Part shown: positions 52,827 to 60,976 of the stretch, piece after piece | Position numbering within the stretch: position 1 is the first letter of the stretch | How the letters are laid out: every line of letters begins with the position of its first letter | From: an uncultured Lachnospiraceae bacterium | GTDB taxonomy: Bacteria; Bacillota; Clostridia; Lachnospirales; Lachnospiraceae | Assembly: GCA_902770965.1 (NCBI GenBank) | Contig: CACXUY010000002.1 | Location: 1 to 64,000 of the forward strand | Direction of reading: 5' to 3' | Length of the DNA stretch: 64,000 bases | Made by a program: the position numbers and the translations under genes | The notes under the pieces: model-generated | Databases searched by the model: none | Seen by the model: the letters and a program-made list of their open reading frames with translations, nothing else | What the model was told of the DNA's origin: nothing

Positions 52827-53963
52827 ATGGCTGAATTAACTGCATTGTTCGGAAATGTCACAAATCTCACCTGGCAGATGGCCGTCATGTGGATAGTCGG
52901 AGGCATCCTGATCTATCTGGGCATCGTGAAGCAGATGGAACCCACCTTGCTGGTACCCATGGGCTTCGGCGCGATCCTCGTCAACCTTCCCATGTCCGGA
53001 GCCATCACCCAGACGATAAACGGCGTGGTGGAGGAAGGCCCGCTCGACATCCTTTTTAATGCCGGCATCGCGAACGAGCTGTTCCTGCTGCTTCTCTTCA
53101 TAGGCATCGGCGCGATGATCGACTTTACTCCCCTGCTTGCATGTCCTCAGATGATGCTTTTCGGAGCAGCTGCCCAGTTCGGCATCTTCTTCACGCTGAG
53201 CCTGGCGACGCTCTTCGGCTTCAATCTCCAGGACGCGGCATCCGTCGGTATCATCGGCGCGGCAGACGGTCCCACTTCGATCTTCGTGGCGGATTTCTTC
53301 AATTCAAAGTACCTCGGAGCTATCATCGTCGCCGCTTATTCATACATGGCGCTGGTACCCATCATCCAGCCGCCGGTCATACGTATGGTTACCACGAAGA
53401 AAGAGCGCATGATCCATATGGAATACAAGGCGCAGGATGTCTCAAAGACCGCGAAGCTCCTCTTCCCGATCTGCATCACCGTAGTCGCAGGCATGATCGC
53501 GCCCCGCTCCGTATCGCTCGTCGGCTTCCTCATGTTCGGCAACCTCATCCGTGAGTGCGGAGTGCTTGATACACTCTCAGACACAGCTCAGAACGTGCTC
53601 GCCAACCTTGTCACACTCATGCTTGGCCTGACGGTCGCTTCCCAGATGCTGGCTGACGCGTTCCTGAACCTCCAGACCCTGGCGATCCTGCTTCTTGGTC
53701 TCTTCGCCTTCATATTCGATACCGTCGGCGGAGTCATATTTGCCAAGATACTAAACATCTTCCTCAAGAAGAAGATGAACCCGATGATCGGCGCCTGCGG
53801 CATCTCGGCCTTCCCGATGTCGAGCCGCGTCATCACACAGATGGCCCTGAAGGAAGACCCCACCAACATCATCCTCATGCAGGCAGCGGGGGTTAATGTA
53901 TCAGGACAGATCGCCTCAGTCATCGCAGGAGGACTCATACTGACGCTGATTCCCAGGCTGTGA
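52827..53963 (+). CDS. Sodium-translocating decarboxylase beta subunit (OadB/GcdB/MmdB family)
   Basis: A 378-residue polytopic membrane protein. VKQMEPTLLVPMGFGAILVN, LLFIGIGAMIDFTPLLACP and GIIGAADGPTSIFVADFF (with the conserved Asp that takes part in Na+ movement) are family hallmarks. GLTVASQMLADAFLN and ISAFPMSSRVITQMALKEDP belong to the C-terminal half. The subunit couples decarboxylation of a biotin-bound carboxyl group to Na+ export. Carboxytransferase and biotin-carrier subunits are not in the window. The ribosome site (AAGG) is modest. Expression is probably governed by the leader upstream. Confidence 0.93.
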   Translation: MAELTALFGNVTNLTWQMAVMWIVGGILIYLGIVKQMEPTLLVPMGFGAILVNLPMSGAITQTINGVVEEGPLDILFNAGIANELFLLLLFIGIGAMIDFTPLLACPQMMLFGAAAQFGIFFTLSLATLFGFNLQDAASVGIIGAADGPTSIFVADFFNSKYLGAIIVAAYSYMALVPIIQPPVIRMVTTKKERMIHMEYKAQDVSKTAKLLFPICITVVAGMIAPRSVSLVGFLMFGNLIRECGVLDTLSDTAQNVLANLVTLMLGLTVASQMLADAFLNLQTLAILLLGLFAFIFDTVGGVIFAKILNIFLKKKMNPMIGACGISAFPMSSRVITQMALKEDPTNIILMQAAGVNVSGQIASVIAGGLILTLIPRL

Positions 53964-54000
53964 GCAGACGTAATGTTCATATTGTTCGCTTCATACCTTA

Positions 54001-54108
54001 ATTAATACATCGGCTGCAGCCATATCATCGATACTAATCATTACTATATTTGTAACTGTAGCAGTCGCTTTTCAATTAATACGCCGGCTACGGCTATACC
54101 ATCGATAC
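54001..54108. repeat. Two 34-bp direct repeats between beta and gamma subunit genes
   Basis: Copies at 54001-54034 and 54075-54108 share 28 of 34 positions, both beginning ATTAATAC and ending CATCGATAC. Each centre is partly self-complementary (GGCTGCAGCC in the first). They may form RNA stem-loops that set the ratio of the two subunits. Confidence 0.6.
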
Positions 54109-54157
54109 GACATTGTTTGATAAAAACAGGATAAAAATGATAAGGAGAACTCACATT

Positions 54158-54301
54158 ATGATAGAGAATTTTATAGCTTCTCTCAGAGTCATGGGGCTTG
54201 GCATGCTTGGCATATTCGCCGTCGCCATAGTGCTGGTCATCATCATGAAGCTGCTCACCCATTTCTTCCCGGCCGACAAGAAGGACGAGCTTAAGGGCTA
54301 G
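54158..54301 (+). CDS. Small OadG-like membrane subunit
   Basis: 47 residues from ATG 54158 with AAGGAG upstream: a short amphipathic start MIENFIASLRVMG, one membrane helix (MLGIFAVAIVLVIIMKLL) and a charged tail. The size, single helix and place after the beta subunit match gamma-type (OadG-related) subunits that hold Na+-decarboxylase complexes together. The longer frame from 54113 lacks a ribosome site. Confidence 0.75.
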   Translation: MIENFIASLRVMGLGMLGIFAVAIVLVIIMKLLTHFFPADKKDELKG

Positions 54302-54336
54302 TGATCGTAAGAGTGACCAACCACTAATAACCTACA

Positions 54337-54395
54337 ATGAATGCTTGCACATTCACCGATTAACCAAGTGCTCTCCTGAATGTGCAAGCATTCAT
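54337..54395. terminator. Convergent hairpin with perfect 19-bp arms
   Basis: ATGAATGCTTGCACATTCA (54337-54355) is exactly complementary to 54377-54395, with a 21-base loop. It lies between the plus-strand OadG-like gene and the minus-strand kinase gene, overlapping the last codons of the latter. It probably ends both transcripts, although no long T run is present. Confidence 0.65.
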
Positions 54396-55399
54396 ATCAT
54401 TATGGAGAATCTGAATATATTTCCTTTCTCTTCTATTATATACCTCCCATGATATTTGTTTATTACTCCTATAATATTTTTTATGCCCAATCCATGCAGA
54501 TCAACCTCTGTCGATTTTGTTGTTTCAAATATATCGTCGTCTCGTATCAGGATATTGTCAAATGTATTTTCAACTGATATTATTAGCGCATCGGGTTCAT
54601 TCATCAGTTTAACCCTGATAATTTTTTTATTTTTTACTTTTGTGGCTGCTTCTATTGCATTGTCTAGTAAATTTGAAATTAATACAACTATATCCGCATC
54701 GCTTACTATTATTCCAGATAAATCGTTCACCTTTAGTAATAATAATATTTGCCTCGATAATGCTTCTCTATATTTTACATTTATAACCGAATTGACCATG
54801 ATATGGTTTGTATCAATTATATTTGTCTCTTCATTATGAATGTATGTATCAGATATATCCTCGATATACCTCACTGCTTCAGCATATTTTCCATTAGCTA
54901 TCAATGCTTGCAAACAAAACAAATGGTTTTTATGTTCATGATTGAGCCTTCTATGTTTTTCATAGTTTTCGATTATGTTACTGTACATCATTAACTGGTC
55001 TTTGCTCTGAACCGCAACCATTTCTTTTTCTTTTATTATTTCATTCTTTTTTGTTAATTCATGCAGCAAAGACAGAAAAAAAAAGTTCATCACTACAGTC
55101 CCAAAAGAAATTCCAAATGCAATCTGATATTGGAATTCATCACTGTAGCATATATAGAAAATGGATGCTATTGATATGATTGAAAACAAATGGAATAAAG
55201 CAGATTTAAAAGATATATTATCCACATCTCTATATATTGCCCTTTTAATGATGCCTGTAAGTAGAAGAACAAATAAAAAAATGATTATTAAGAGAGCCTC
55301 ATGAAAGATCATCGAATTAAATACCACATTAGCCGCATATCCAAAAACAACTTCTGCTATTTTGTGTGAGCAACGCTGCTTCTGGAATAATCCATACAC
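54392..55399 (-). CDS. AgrC-like sensor histidine kinase (GHKL domain), possibly shortened
   Basis: A 335-residue frame beginning with GTG at 55399; a later Met at 55312 is also possible. Three membrane helices remain where full-length AgrC-type kinases have five to seven. RRLNHEHKNHLFCLQALIA is the H-box, LISNLLDNAIEAATKVKNKK the N-box and HGLGIKNIIGVINKYHG the G-box. Such kinases usually sense peptides and sit beside a LytTR response regulator; none is present. The gene is clearly more AT-rich than its surroundings, which suggests transfer. Confidence 0.8.
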   Translation of the reverse strand: MYGLFQKQRCSHKIAEVVFGYAANVVFNSMIFHEALLIIIFLFVLLLTGIIKRAIYRDVDNISFKSALFHLFSIISIASIFYICYSDEFQYQIAFGISFGTVVMNFFFLSLLHELTKKNEIIKEKEMVAVQSKDQLMMYSNIIENYEKHRRLNHEHKNHLFCLQALIANGKYAEAVRYIEDISDTYIHNEETNIIDTNHIMVNSVINVKYREALSRQILLLLKVNDLSGIIVSDADIVVLISNLLDNAIEAATKVKNKKIIRVKLMNEPDALIISVENTFDNILIRDDDIFETTKSTEVDLHGLGIKNIIGVINKYHGRYIIEEKGNIFRFSIMI

Positions 55400-55521
55400 A
55401 TCGTTTATATCTCAATAACTAAAACGAATGATTGAAACATGGCTGAAGCGTAAAGCATAAAACCATGCTGCAATCATTCTTATATATTAATCCGTCCCAT
55501 GACCGCATTTATGTGCAATAC

Positions 55522-55647
55522 TTATGGAGCAATGCCATAAGTATCACATAAATTGCTAAACTCAACAGAATTCGCAAATCCATTAAAAACAAATTCCCTG
55601 CTATGTCCTGAATTCAAAGCATTCAGCCAATTCCTGAGTTTTTTCAT
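55522..55647 (-). CDS. DUF4214 C-terminal fragment (41 residues)
   Basis: A short frame beginning MKKLRNWLNALNSGHSREFV and ending SNLCDTYGIAP. It matches the last repeat of the giant esterase tail (FNAWVKSLKDGSTREQVVRG and NLCKSFGIER) almost position by position. A GGAGAT site precedes the ATG. It is either a remnant of a surface protein or part of the membrane protein gene just upstream that has separated. Confidence 0.55.
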   Translation of the reverse strand: MKKLRNWLNALNSGHSREFVFNGFANSVEFSNLCDTYGIAP

Positions 55648-55663
55648 TATATATCTCCATTGT

Positions 55664-56542
55664 TCAAAAAACTATCGGCAATACGCCGGCTAAAAAGATA
55701 CCTATTAACCACGAAGACAAATTAGCTATAACTCCATAAGTAATCGGTTTTGCTCGGTTGCCGTTTTCTTCCAGAAGTATAGCATAAGCAATTGATTCCA
55801 ATACGATAATAGCTAGTTCCATATATCCATATGAAAGCACGCCCAATATTCCAATTCCATAAATCAGAGGATAAGTCAGAGGGAAACTGGCTATCGCATA
55901 TATATTAAGCATAATCTGTGTGACGATATTCACCACAACAATTATATTCTTTGATTTCTTATTAAAACCTAATAGAATTGCTACTCCAATCTCAACTGTG
56001 ATTGTCAGTATTAGTCGCAGCAAAAAAGCAAGGACTTCCAACGGAAGCGCACTCCCTTTAGCGACAGGGAATTTTCCATGTTCTGCTCTGGACAGATCCA
56101 CACGAAATATACTGCTGAAGGAATAACGTTCCTGAATCGAATCGCTTACCAATGAAACCCCCGAATCAGGCAAGTACACCAATATTTTGAACCTGAATGG
56201 CGGATAGTGATTCCACTCGAATGCCTTGCCCTCCGTAACTGACCTTGAAAACTGGATAAAATAATAACCATCCGTATCCTGATACGAATAGAAATATGCC
56301 CAAGCCTTTTCGTGCCCTATGGGGGGAGTTGATTTTGTAAACTCCCGATTAACATCATACGCGGAAAAAGCTCCTGTACTGGATCTCTCTGATAACAGGG
56401 TCACGATCACTTCTGACTCCGGCAGATTAGAGAAGGATATCTTCACTCTATGACTAGGACTCATATCAGCATAGACAGGAAGAGCAAACAAAAGAGAAGA
56501 CAATACTATTAAAATGAATGATGCATGTACATATCTCTTCAT
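55664..56542 (-). CDS. Exported/membrane protein of unknown function
   Basis: 292 residues with a signal peptide (MKRYVHASFILIVLSSLLFA, cleaved near VYADMS). An extracytoplasmic beta-rich part follows to about 165 (VKISFSNLPESEVIVTLLSE, then AYFYSYQDTDGYYFIQFSRS). The C-terminal 120 residues form about four or five membrane helices. AGGAGG precedes the ATG. AT-rich like its neighbours. No family was recognised by eye. Confidence 0.75.
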   Translation of the reverse strand: MKRYVHASFILIVLSSLLFALPVYADMSPSHRVKISFSNLPESEVIVTLLSERSSTGAFSAYDVNREFTKSTPPIGHEKAWAYFYSYQDTDGYYFIQFSRSVTEGKAFEWNHYPPFRFKILVYLPDSGVSLVSDSIQERYSFSSIFRVDLSRAEHGKFPVAKGSALPLEVLAFLLRLILTITVEIGVAILLGFNKKSKNIIVVVNIVTQIMLNIYAIASFPLTYPLIYGIGILGVLSYGYMELAIIVLESIAYAILLEENGNRAKPITYGVIANLSSWLIGIFLAGVLPIVF

Positions 56543-56894
56543 GACGGCTCCTCCTGTATAAGATAGTCACTTTTTCCTGTATCCATATTTGTAATCAACG
56601 CTGTATTTTCAATAAAGCATATTAATATTTTAACAGAATTGAATATCATAGTAAAGCAGACTTGCAGAAAGTGCATTTTTATTACAGAAAATGTTCATTG
56701 ACTTTATTATATAACTTCCCCCACTTGAGGTTCCCACTAACGATCTAAGAATTTTTCACAGCTTTCTTGCCCATTTGTTTTATATACGGTATAATGATTC
56801 GAAGCTTTGGCTCATTAAAAGTTATTACAGGATACTGAGCAATATAATATTGAGCAAGACGTTTACTAAAGCACCGCTCGAAAGGACATCTGCC
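56543..56894. other. AT-rich spacer with the trpB promoter
   Basis: No gene. TTGCCC (56767-56772), 17 bases and TATAAT (56790-56795) form a promoter, leaving a leader of about 95 bases before trpB. No tryptophan codon run, T-box or terminator pair was found. Confidence 0.55.
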
Positions 56895-58139
56895 ATGAAC
56901 AAATACAGAGATTATGATAATTACCTCAAGGAATACCCGACTTCCGACGGCTATTTCGGAAAATACGGAGGCAACTATCTGGAAGACCCTGAGCTGATCA
57001 AGGCTTTCAATGAATACGCCGAAGCCTACAACACCATCGCCCAGTCCGCGCAGTTCATCGCGGAGCTTCGCCGCATCCGCAAGGATTTTCAGGGGCGTCC
57101 GACCCCCGTCTACCACTGCCAGAACCTGTCGAATCTGCTCGGCCGCACCCAGATATACCTCAAGCGCGAGGATCTGAACCACACCGGTGCGCATAAGCTC
57201 AACCACTGCATGGGAGAAGGGCTGCTTGCAAAATACATGGGTAAGAAGAAGCTCATCGCTGAGACCGGCGCAGGCCAGCACGGCGTCGCGCTTGCGACAG
57301 CGGCAGCATATTTCGGACTTGAGTGCGACATCTATATGGGCGAGGTTGACATCGCGAAGCAGGCTCCGAACGTCACGCGCATGAAGATCCTCGGCGCAAA
57401 TGTCATTCCGGTGCGCTTCGGGCTTAAAACTCTGAAGGAAGCCGTCGACGCCGCCTTCATGGCCTACTCAAAGGAGTATAAGGACGCCATCTACTGCATC
57501 GGCACGGCGGCGGGTCCTCATCCCTTCCCTCTTATGGTGCGAGATTTCCAGTACTGCGTCGGTCAGGAGGCGAGGGCGCAGTTCCTTGAACAGACAGGCC
57601 ATCTTCCGGACCAGGTCGCTGCCTGTGTGGGAGGAGGTTCCAATTCTATCGGCATGTTCACTCCTTTCCTTGCAGACCCCGTTGAGCTTGTCGGCATAGA
57701 GCCTCTCGGCCACGGACCTAAGCTCGGTGACCATGCGGCAACCATCACCTACGGCAGCGAGGGAGTCATGCACGGCTTCAACAGCATCATGCTCTCAGAT
57801 TCCGAGGGCGAACCCGCTCCGGTTTATTCCAACGCCAGCGGTCTCGATTACCCTTCCGTAGGACCTGAACACGCCATGCTTCACGACATGGGACGGGTGA
57901 GGTACACCACCATAGCGGATGAGGAGGCCATAGAGGCTCTCTTCCTTCTCTCCAGGCACGAGGGCATCATCCCCGCCATAGAAAGCTCTCATGCTCTGGC
58001 ATACGCCATCCGGATCGCGAGAACCGGCATGACCGGCTCCATCCTCGTAAATCTCTCCGGCCGCGGCGACAAGGACCTTGACTACGTGGTCGAGCACTAC
58101 GGTTACGGTCCCGAATTCCTTGAGAAGTACGGGAAGTGA
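56895..58139 (+). CDS. trpB: Tryptophan synthase beta chain (stand-alone)
   Basis: 414 residues from ATG 56895, with AAAGGA upstream; the longer frame from 56775 runs into the promoter. [20 protein letters not shown] starts it, [20 protein letters not shown] holds the pyridoxal-phosphate Lys, and [20 protein letters not shown] follows. The phosphate-binding loop is [12 protein letters not shown] and the end is GRGDKDL. It joins indole and serine to make tryptophan. No trpA or other trp gene is in the window. K-L-N-H replaces the usual K-I-N-N. Confidence 0.94.
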   Translation: MNKYRDYDNYLKEYPTSDGYFGKYGGNYLEDPELIKAFNEYAEAYNTIAQSAQFIAELRRIRKDFQGRPTPVYHCQNLSNLLGRTQIYLKREDLNHTGAHKLNHCMGEGLLAKYMGKKKLIAETGAGQHGVALATAAAYFGLECDIYMGEVDIAKQAPNVTRMKILGANVIPVRFGLKTLKEAVDAAFMAYSKEYKDAIYCIGTAAGPHPFPLMVRDFQYCVGQEARAQFLEQTGHLPDQVAACVGGGSNSIGMFTPFLADPVELVGIEPLGHGPKLGDHAATITYGSEGVMHGFNSIMLSDSEGEPAPVYSNASGLDYPSVGPEHAMLHDMGRVRYTTIADEEAIEALFLLSRHEGIIPAIESSHALAYAIRIARTGMTGSILVNLSGRGDKDLDYVVEHYGYGPEFLEKYGK

Positions 58140-58286
58140 CTTGCCAAGTATATGCTTTGAGAAAAGATTCTCTTAATCGGCCGCATAGACTGTAGTCTTT
58201 ATGTCATTTTTTCATGCGAGATTTCGGCACTTGAAGGGATTAGGATCAGCATTAAGATTATGCCTCGATGATTTAGCTACAGATCG

Positions 58287-58378
58287 ATCATGCAGCATGT
58301 GCTTTGCAGTATAAATCTCCATGCCAATATTGCCGCCACCACCTGTATCGGTAATATTCGAAGCACATGCTGCATGAT
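58287..58378. repeat. Inverted-repeat element with 18-bp perfect arms
   Basis: ATCATGCAGCATGTGCTT (58287-58304) is exactly complementary to 58361-58378. An inner pair AATATTgCCG / CGGtAATATT extends the fold. The arms share AAGCACATNCTGC with the hairpin at 60787-60843. Confidence 0.7.
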
Positions 58379-58449
58379 TAAACGTCTTGAACAATATCGA
58401 ATAAATGGTATCGGAGTGTTTCTGCGAGCGCACCTTAACAGCTTACCCA

Positions 58450-58515
58450 GGTACCTGAACAGCATACCTGAGGTACCTGAACAGCATACCTGAGGTACCT
58501 GAACAGCATACTTGA
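58450..58515. repeat. Three 22-bp tandem repeats
   Basis: Units at 58450, 58472 and 58494, each beginning GGTACCTGAACAGCATAC; the third has one base change. The unit contains the palindrome GGTACC and the array is non-coding. Confidence 0.85.
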
Positions 58516-58572
58516 GGAATACCCGAGAAATTGACAGCCACTTCAGCAATTTGACGCACTTTTAAAAAACAG

Positions 58573-58601
58573 TTGACATGACCGTAATACTGTATTATAA
58601 T
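58573..58601 (+). promoter_or_regulatory. Promoter of the tRNA cluster
   Basis: TTGACA (58573-58578), 17 bases and TATAAT (58596-58601): both boxes and the spacing are fully consensus, as expected for stable RNA genes. Confidence 0.9.
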
Positions 58602-58644
58602 GCTACTTGCGTCTGTTAAGAAAATGATTCGGACGAAGATTTTA

Positions 58645-58715
58645 GCGGGTGTAGTTCAATGGTAGAACACCAGCCTTCCAAGCTGGACACGTGGGTTCGA
58701 TTCCCATCACCCGCT
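58645..58715 (+). tRNA. tRNA-Gly (TCC)
   Basis: The acceptor stem GCGGGTG pairs with CACCCGC. The anticodon arm CCAGC-CTTCCAA-GCTGG gives anticodon TCC. The T arm is GTGGG-TTCGATT-CCCAT with one wobble. First of four tRNA genes; CCA is not encoded. Confidence 0.95.
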
Positions 58716-58752
58716 CTGCGAATTTATATGATTCGCTGGTCTTAACTGACAT

Positions 58753-58827
58753 GGTGGGTGTGGCACAGTTGGTTAGCGCGCCAGATTGTGGTTCTGGATG
58801 TCGTGGGTTCAAGTCCCACCACCCACC
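58753..58827 (+). tRNA. tRNA-His (GTG)
   Basis: The acceptor stem GTGGGTG pairs with CACCCAC, and an extra G at 58753 faces the discriminator C, the hallmark of tRNA-His. The anticodon arm CCAGA-TTGTGGT-TCTGG gives GTG. The T arm is GTGGG-TTCAAGT-CCCAC. Confidence 0.95.
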
Positions 58828-58831
58828 CTCT

Positions 58832-58903
58832 TGGGCTATCGCCAAGCGGCTAAGGCACAGGACTTTGACTCCTGCATCGTTGGTTCGAATCCAACTAGTC
58901 CAG
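58832..58903 (+). tRNA. tRNA-Gln (TTG)
   Basis: The acceptor stem TGGGCTA pairs with TAGTCCA (one G-T pair). The anticodon arm CAGGA-CTTTGAC-TCCTG gives TTG. The T arm is GTTGG-TTCGAAT-CCAAC. A first acceptor base of U is typical for bacterial tRNA-Gln. Confidence 0.94.
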
Positions 58904-58932
58904 CTTAGCGAGCTCTGCCGAAGACTTATATT

Positions 58933-59005
58933 GGACGATTAGCTCAGGCGGTAGAGCACTTGACTTTTAATCAAGTTGTCGCGGGTTCGAATCCCGCATC
59001 GTTCA
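58933..59005 (+). tRNA. tRNA-Lys (TTT)
   Basis: The acceptor stem GGACGAT pairs with ATCGTTC. The anticodon arm CTTGA-CTTTTAA-TCAAG gives TTT. The T arm is GCGGG-TTCGAAT-CCCGC. Last tRNA of the cluster, followed by a strong terminator. Confidence 0.95.
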
Positions 59006-59016
59006 CTGCATATTCT

Positions 59017-59046
59017 ATCCCCCGGGAGCTATGGTTCCCGGGGGAT
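59017..59046 (+). terminator. Terminator of the tRNA cluster
   Basis: ATCCCCCGGGA pairs with TCCCGGGGGAT around a short loop, then TTTATT. One of the strongest stems in the window. Confidence 0.85.
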
Positions 59047-59115
59047 TTATTCAATCTCAGACACGAACAGCCTTGCTGCTATTATTAAGACACATACCAG
59101 ACAGGAGGAATCGAC

Positions 59116-59406
59116 ATGGAAGCTCGTGAATCACTTGAGAAGCTCCGCTCTCTAGCACTTGATGACAGGAATGTCCGTGACCGCTTGCTCGCCACAAAAA
59201 AAGAACCCAATCCGATCTCTGCCTTCTGCAGGCTGAGCACCGAACTGGGCTGCGAGCTTTATGAGATGGATCTCATCGACCTGGGCGAAGAGGCATATGC
59301 CGCCATGCGCCGCAGCACTAACGGCGGCGGTGAGAACTCCCCTCTTCTCGCAGGTGAGGATGATTACTATGAACTCTTTCTCGATGAACTCACCAAGATG
59401 GAGTGA
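59116..59406 (+). CDS. Nif11-like small protein
   Basis: 96 residues, with CAGGAGGAA before the ATG. The helical start ARESLEKLRSLALDDRNVRD, then the PISAFCRLSTELGCELYEMD segment, follows the Nif11 pattern of leader-like proteins. A STNGGG stretch and an acidic tail DDYYELFLDEL follow. Nif11 domains serve as leaders of some ribosomal peptides, but the tail lacks Cys and no maturase is nearby. Its stop is adjacent to that of larC, which runs the other way. Confidence 0.6.
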   Translation: MEARESLEKLRSLALDDRNVRDRLLATKKEPNPISAFCRLSTELGCELYEMDLIDLGEEAYAAMRRSTNGGGENSPLLAGEDDYYELFLDELTKME

Positions 59407-60696
59407 TCATAGTTCTTTTAGCACTTCTTTCTCGGCCTCGGCCATGCTCATTTCATTCTCATGAGCTATGTGGGCGATATCATCGTATTCACATTTCAGC
59501 CTGGATACTCCATATCCGGCTGATTTTTTTATGCGCACCTTGCCGTAAGCCGTATCTACCTCTTCGATATGCCGGTCTAAGACGAAGCGCCTCGTGACGG
59601 TCTCGCGCACCCCGATGGTGGTCGTGTGCCTGAAAATGAGCCGGACCATTTTCTCGCGGTCCTCTTCACGGCACATCACGCGGATCAATATTCCGGGACG
59701 GGATTTTTTCATGCCGACCGGCACCGTATATACCTCAAGCGCCCCACCCTCAAAAAGCCTGTCCATCGCGAAACCAACAGACTCTGCCGTCATATCATCA
59801 ACGTTCGCTGAAAGCTCAAGGACAACGTCTGTCCTATCTTCCGCCTCACCTATCATAGCCCTAACGCAGTTGACCGCCTCGAAGTCCTTTTTGCCCATGC
59901 CATAACCGATAGCCTCAGTCCGCATGACAGGCATCTCACCGTATTTATTGACAAAGTGCTTTATGAGTGCAGCGCCCGTCGGCGTGCACAGCTCGCTGCT
60001 GATTTTTCCGCTGTAGGAAGGCACTCCGCGAAGTATATGAGCGGTCGCCGGAGCCGGCACCGGCATGATTCCATGGGCGCAGTGAACGTGCCCGCTTCCG
60101 GTACATACAGGAGAAGCGATGACCTCGTCAGGACACAGCTCGTCCATCAGCAAGCATACAGCCGTGATGTCGGCGATGGCATCCTTGTCCCCTACTTCAT
60201 GGAAATGTATCTGCTCAACCGGTTCCGAATGGACGTGGCTCTCCGCCTCAGCGATGATATTGTATACAGCAAGAATATCTCCCTTGACCTTCTCGGAGAT
60301 ATCCATGCCGGACACGATTCTCCTGATGTCACTCATTCCCGTGTGGTGGTGATGATGGGCGTGGCTATGTTCATGGTCATGGTCACTCTCATGGCTATGG
60401 TGATGACTGTGTTCATGGTCATGGCTGTGGCAGTGCTCATGTTCGTGGTCATGTTCGTGGTCATGAGCATGTCCATGATCATACTCTCCTTCTTCCTCAC
60501 CGTCTATCTTCACCGAAACCTGTGTGCCGGTTATCCCTGACTTCAGCTTTTTTTCAGCCTCTACCGTCACGCCAGGTATCCCAAGCCCATTGATACGGCG
60601 CAGGAATCCTTCCTGATCCGGTATCAGCTCAAGCAATGCAGCCGTGAGCATATCACCGGCCGCTCCCATTCCGCAATCGATATACAACACCTTCAT
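59407..60696 (-). CDS. larC: Nickel-pincer cofactor biosynthesis protein LarC
   Basis: 429 residues from ATG 60696 with TGGAGA upstream. VLYIDCGMGAAGDMLTAALL starts it. A His/Asp-rich stretch (about 75-120, D-H-E-H type repeats) is the nickel-binding region. IHFHEVGDKDAIADITAVC and CTPTGAALIKHFV are conserved, and ELSANVDDMTAESVGFAMDR marks the C-terminal domain. LarC inserts nickel into the pincer cofactor used by lactate racemase and related enzymes. In some lactobacilli it is made by frameshifting between two frames; here it is one continuous frame. Confidence 0.94.
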   Translation of the reverse strand: MKVLYIDCGMGAAGDMLTAALLELIPDQEGFLRRINGLGIPGVTVEAEKKLKSGITGTQVSVKIDGEEEGEYDHGHAHDHEHDHEHEHCHSHDHEHSHHHSHESDHDHEHSHAHHHHHTGMSDIRRIVSGMDISEKVKGDILAVYNIIAEAESHVHSEPVEQIHFHEVGDKDAIADITAVCLLMDELCPDEVIASPVCTGSGHVHCAHGIMPVPAPATAHILRGVPSYSGKISSELCTPTGAALIKHFVNKYGEMPVMRTEAIGYGMGKKDFEAVNCVRAMIGEAEDRTDVVLELSANVDDMTAESVGFAMDRLFEGGALEVYTVPVGMKKSRPGILIRVMCREEDREKMVRLIFRHTTTIGVRETVTRRFVLDRHIEEVDTAYGKVRIKKSAGYGVSRLKCEYDDIAHIAHENEMSMAEAEKEVLKEL

Positions 60697-60786
60697 ATAT
60701 AAGTCTCCATTCCGCCGACTATCGATAGTCAGCAATTAGCTGTTTAAAACCACTGTCCCGCCACGCCTCGGCAAGCGATAATCTAA

Positions 60787-60843
60787 GCAGTATGTGCTTC
60801 ACAGAAAACGAATTTATCTGAGTTTTCGTGAAGCACATACTGC
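60787..60843. repeat. Long hairpin between larB and larC
   Basis: GCAGTATGTGCTTCAC (60787-60802) pairs with 60828-60843, and GAAAAC (60804-60809) with GTTTTC (60822-60827), leaving one bulged A: a stem of 22 base pairs. It lies in the 280-base gap between the two lar genes. The arms share AAGCACATNCTGC with 58287-58378. Confidence 0.72.
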
Positions 60844-60976
60844 GAAGATGCAGGTGCCTTATCTATCAAATATATATACCGCTATATTTACCGACTGTTT
60901 TTCTTGCTGTTTTCTGCATTTTTTGTTCTATTCCAGATATCCAGGTATTACGCGCTCTCTCTGTAATGCGCCGCCC

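Larger units (their letters stand above)
58140..58572. other. Repeat-rich spacer between trpB and the tRNA genes
   Basis: No gene. It holds the 92-base inverted-repeat element (58287-58378) and the 22-bp tandem repeat (58450-58515). Confidence 0.6.

Noticed and set aside
56640-56894. T-box or trp attenuator before trpB
   Set aside because: No T-box consensus, no Trp codon run and no terminator/antiterminator pair.
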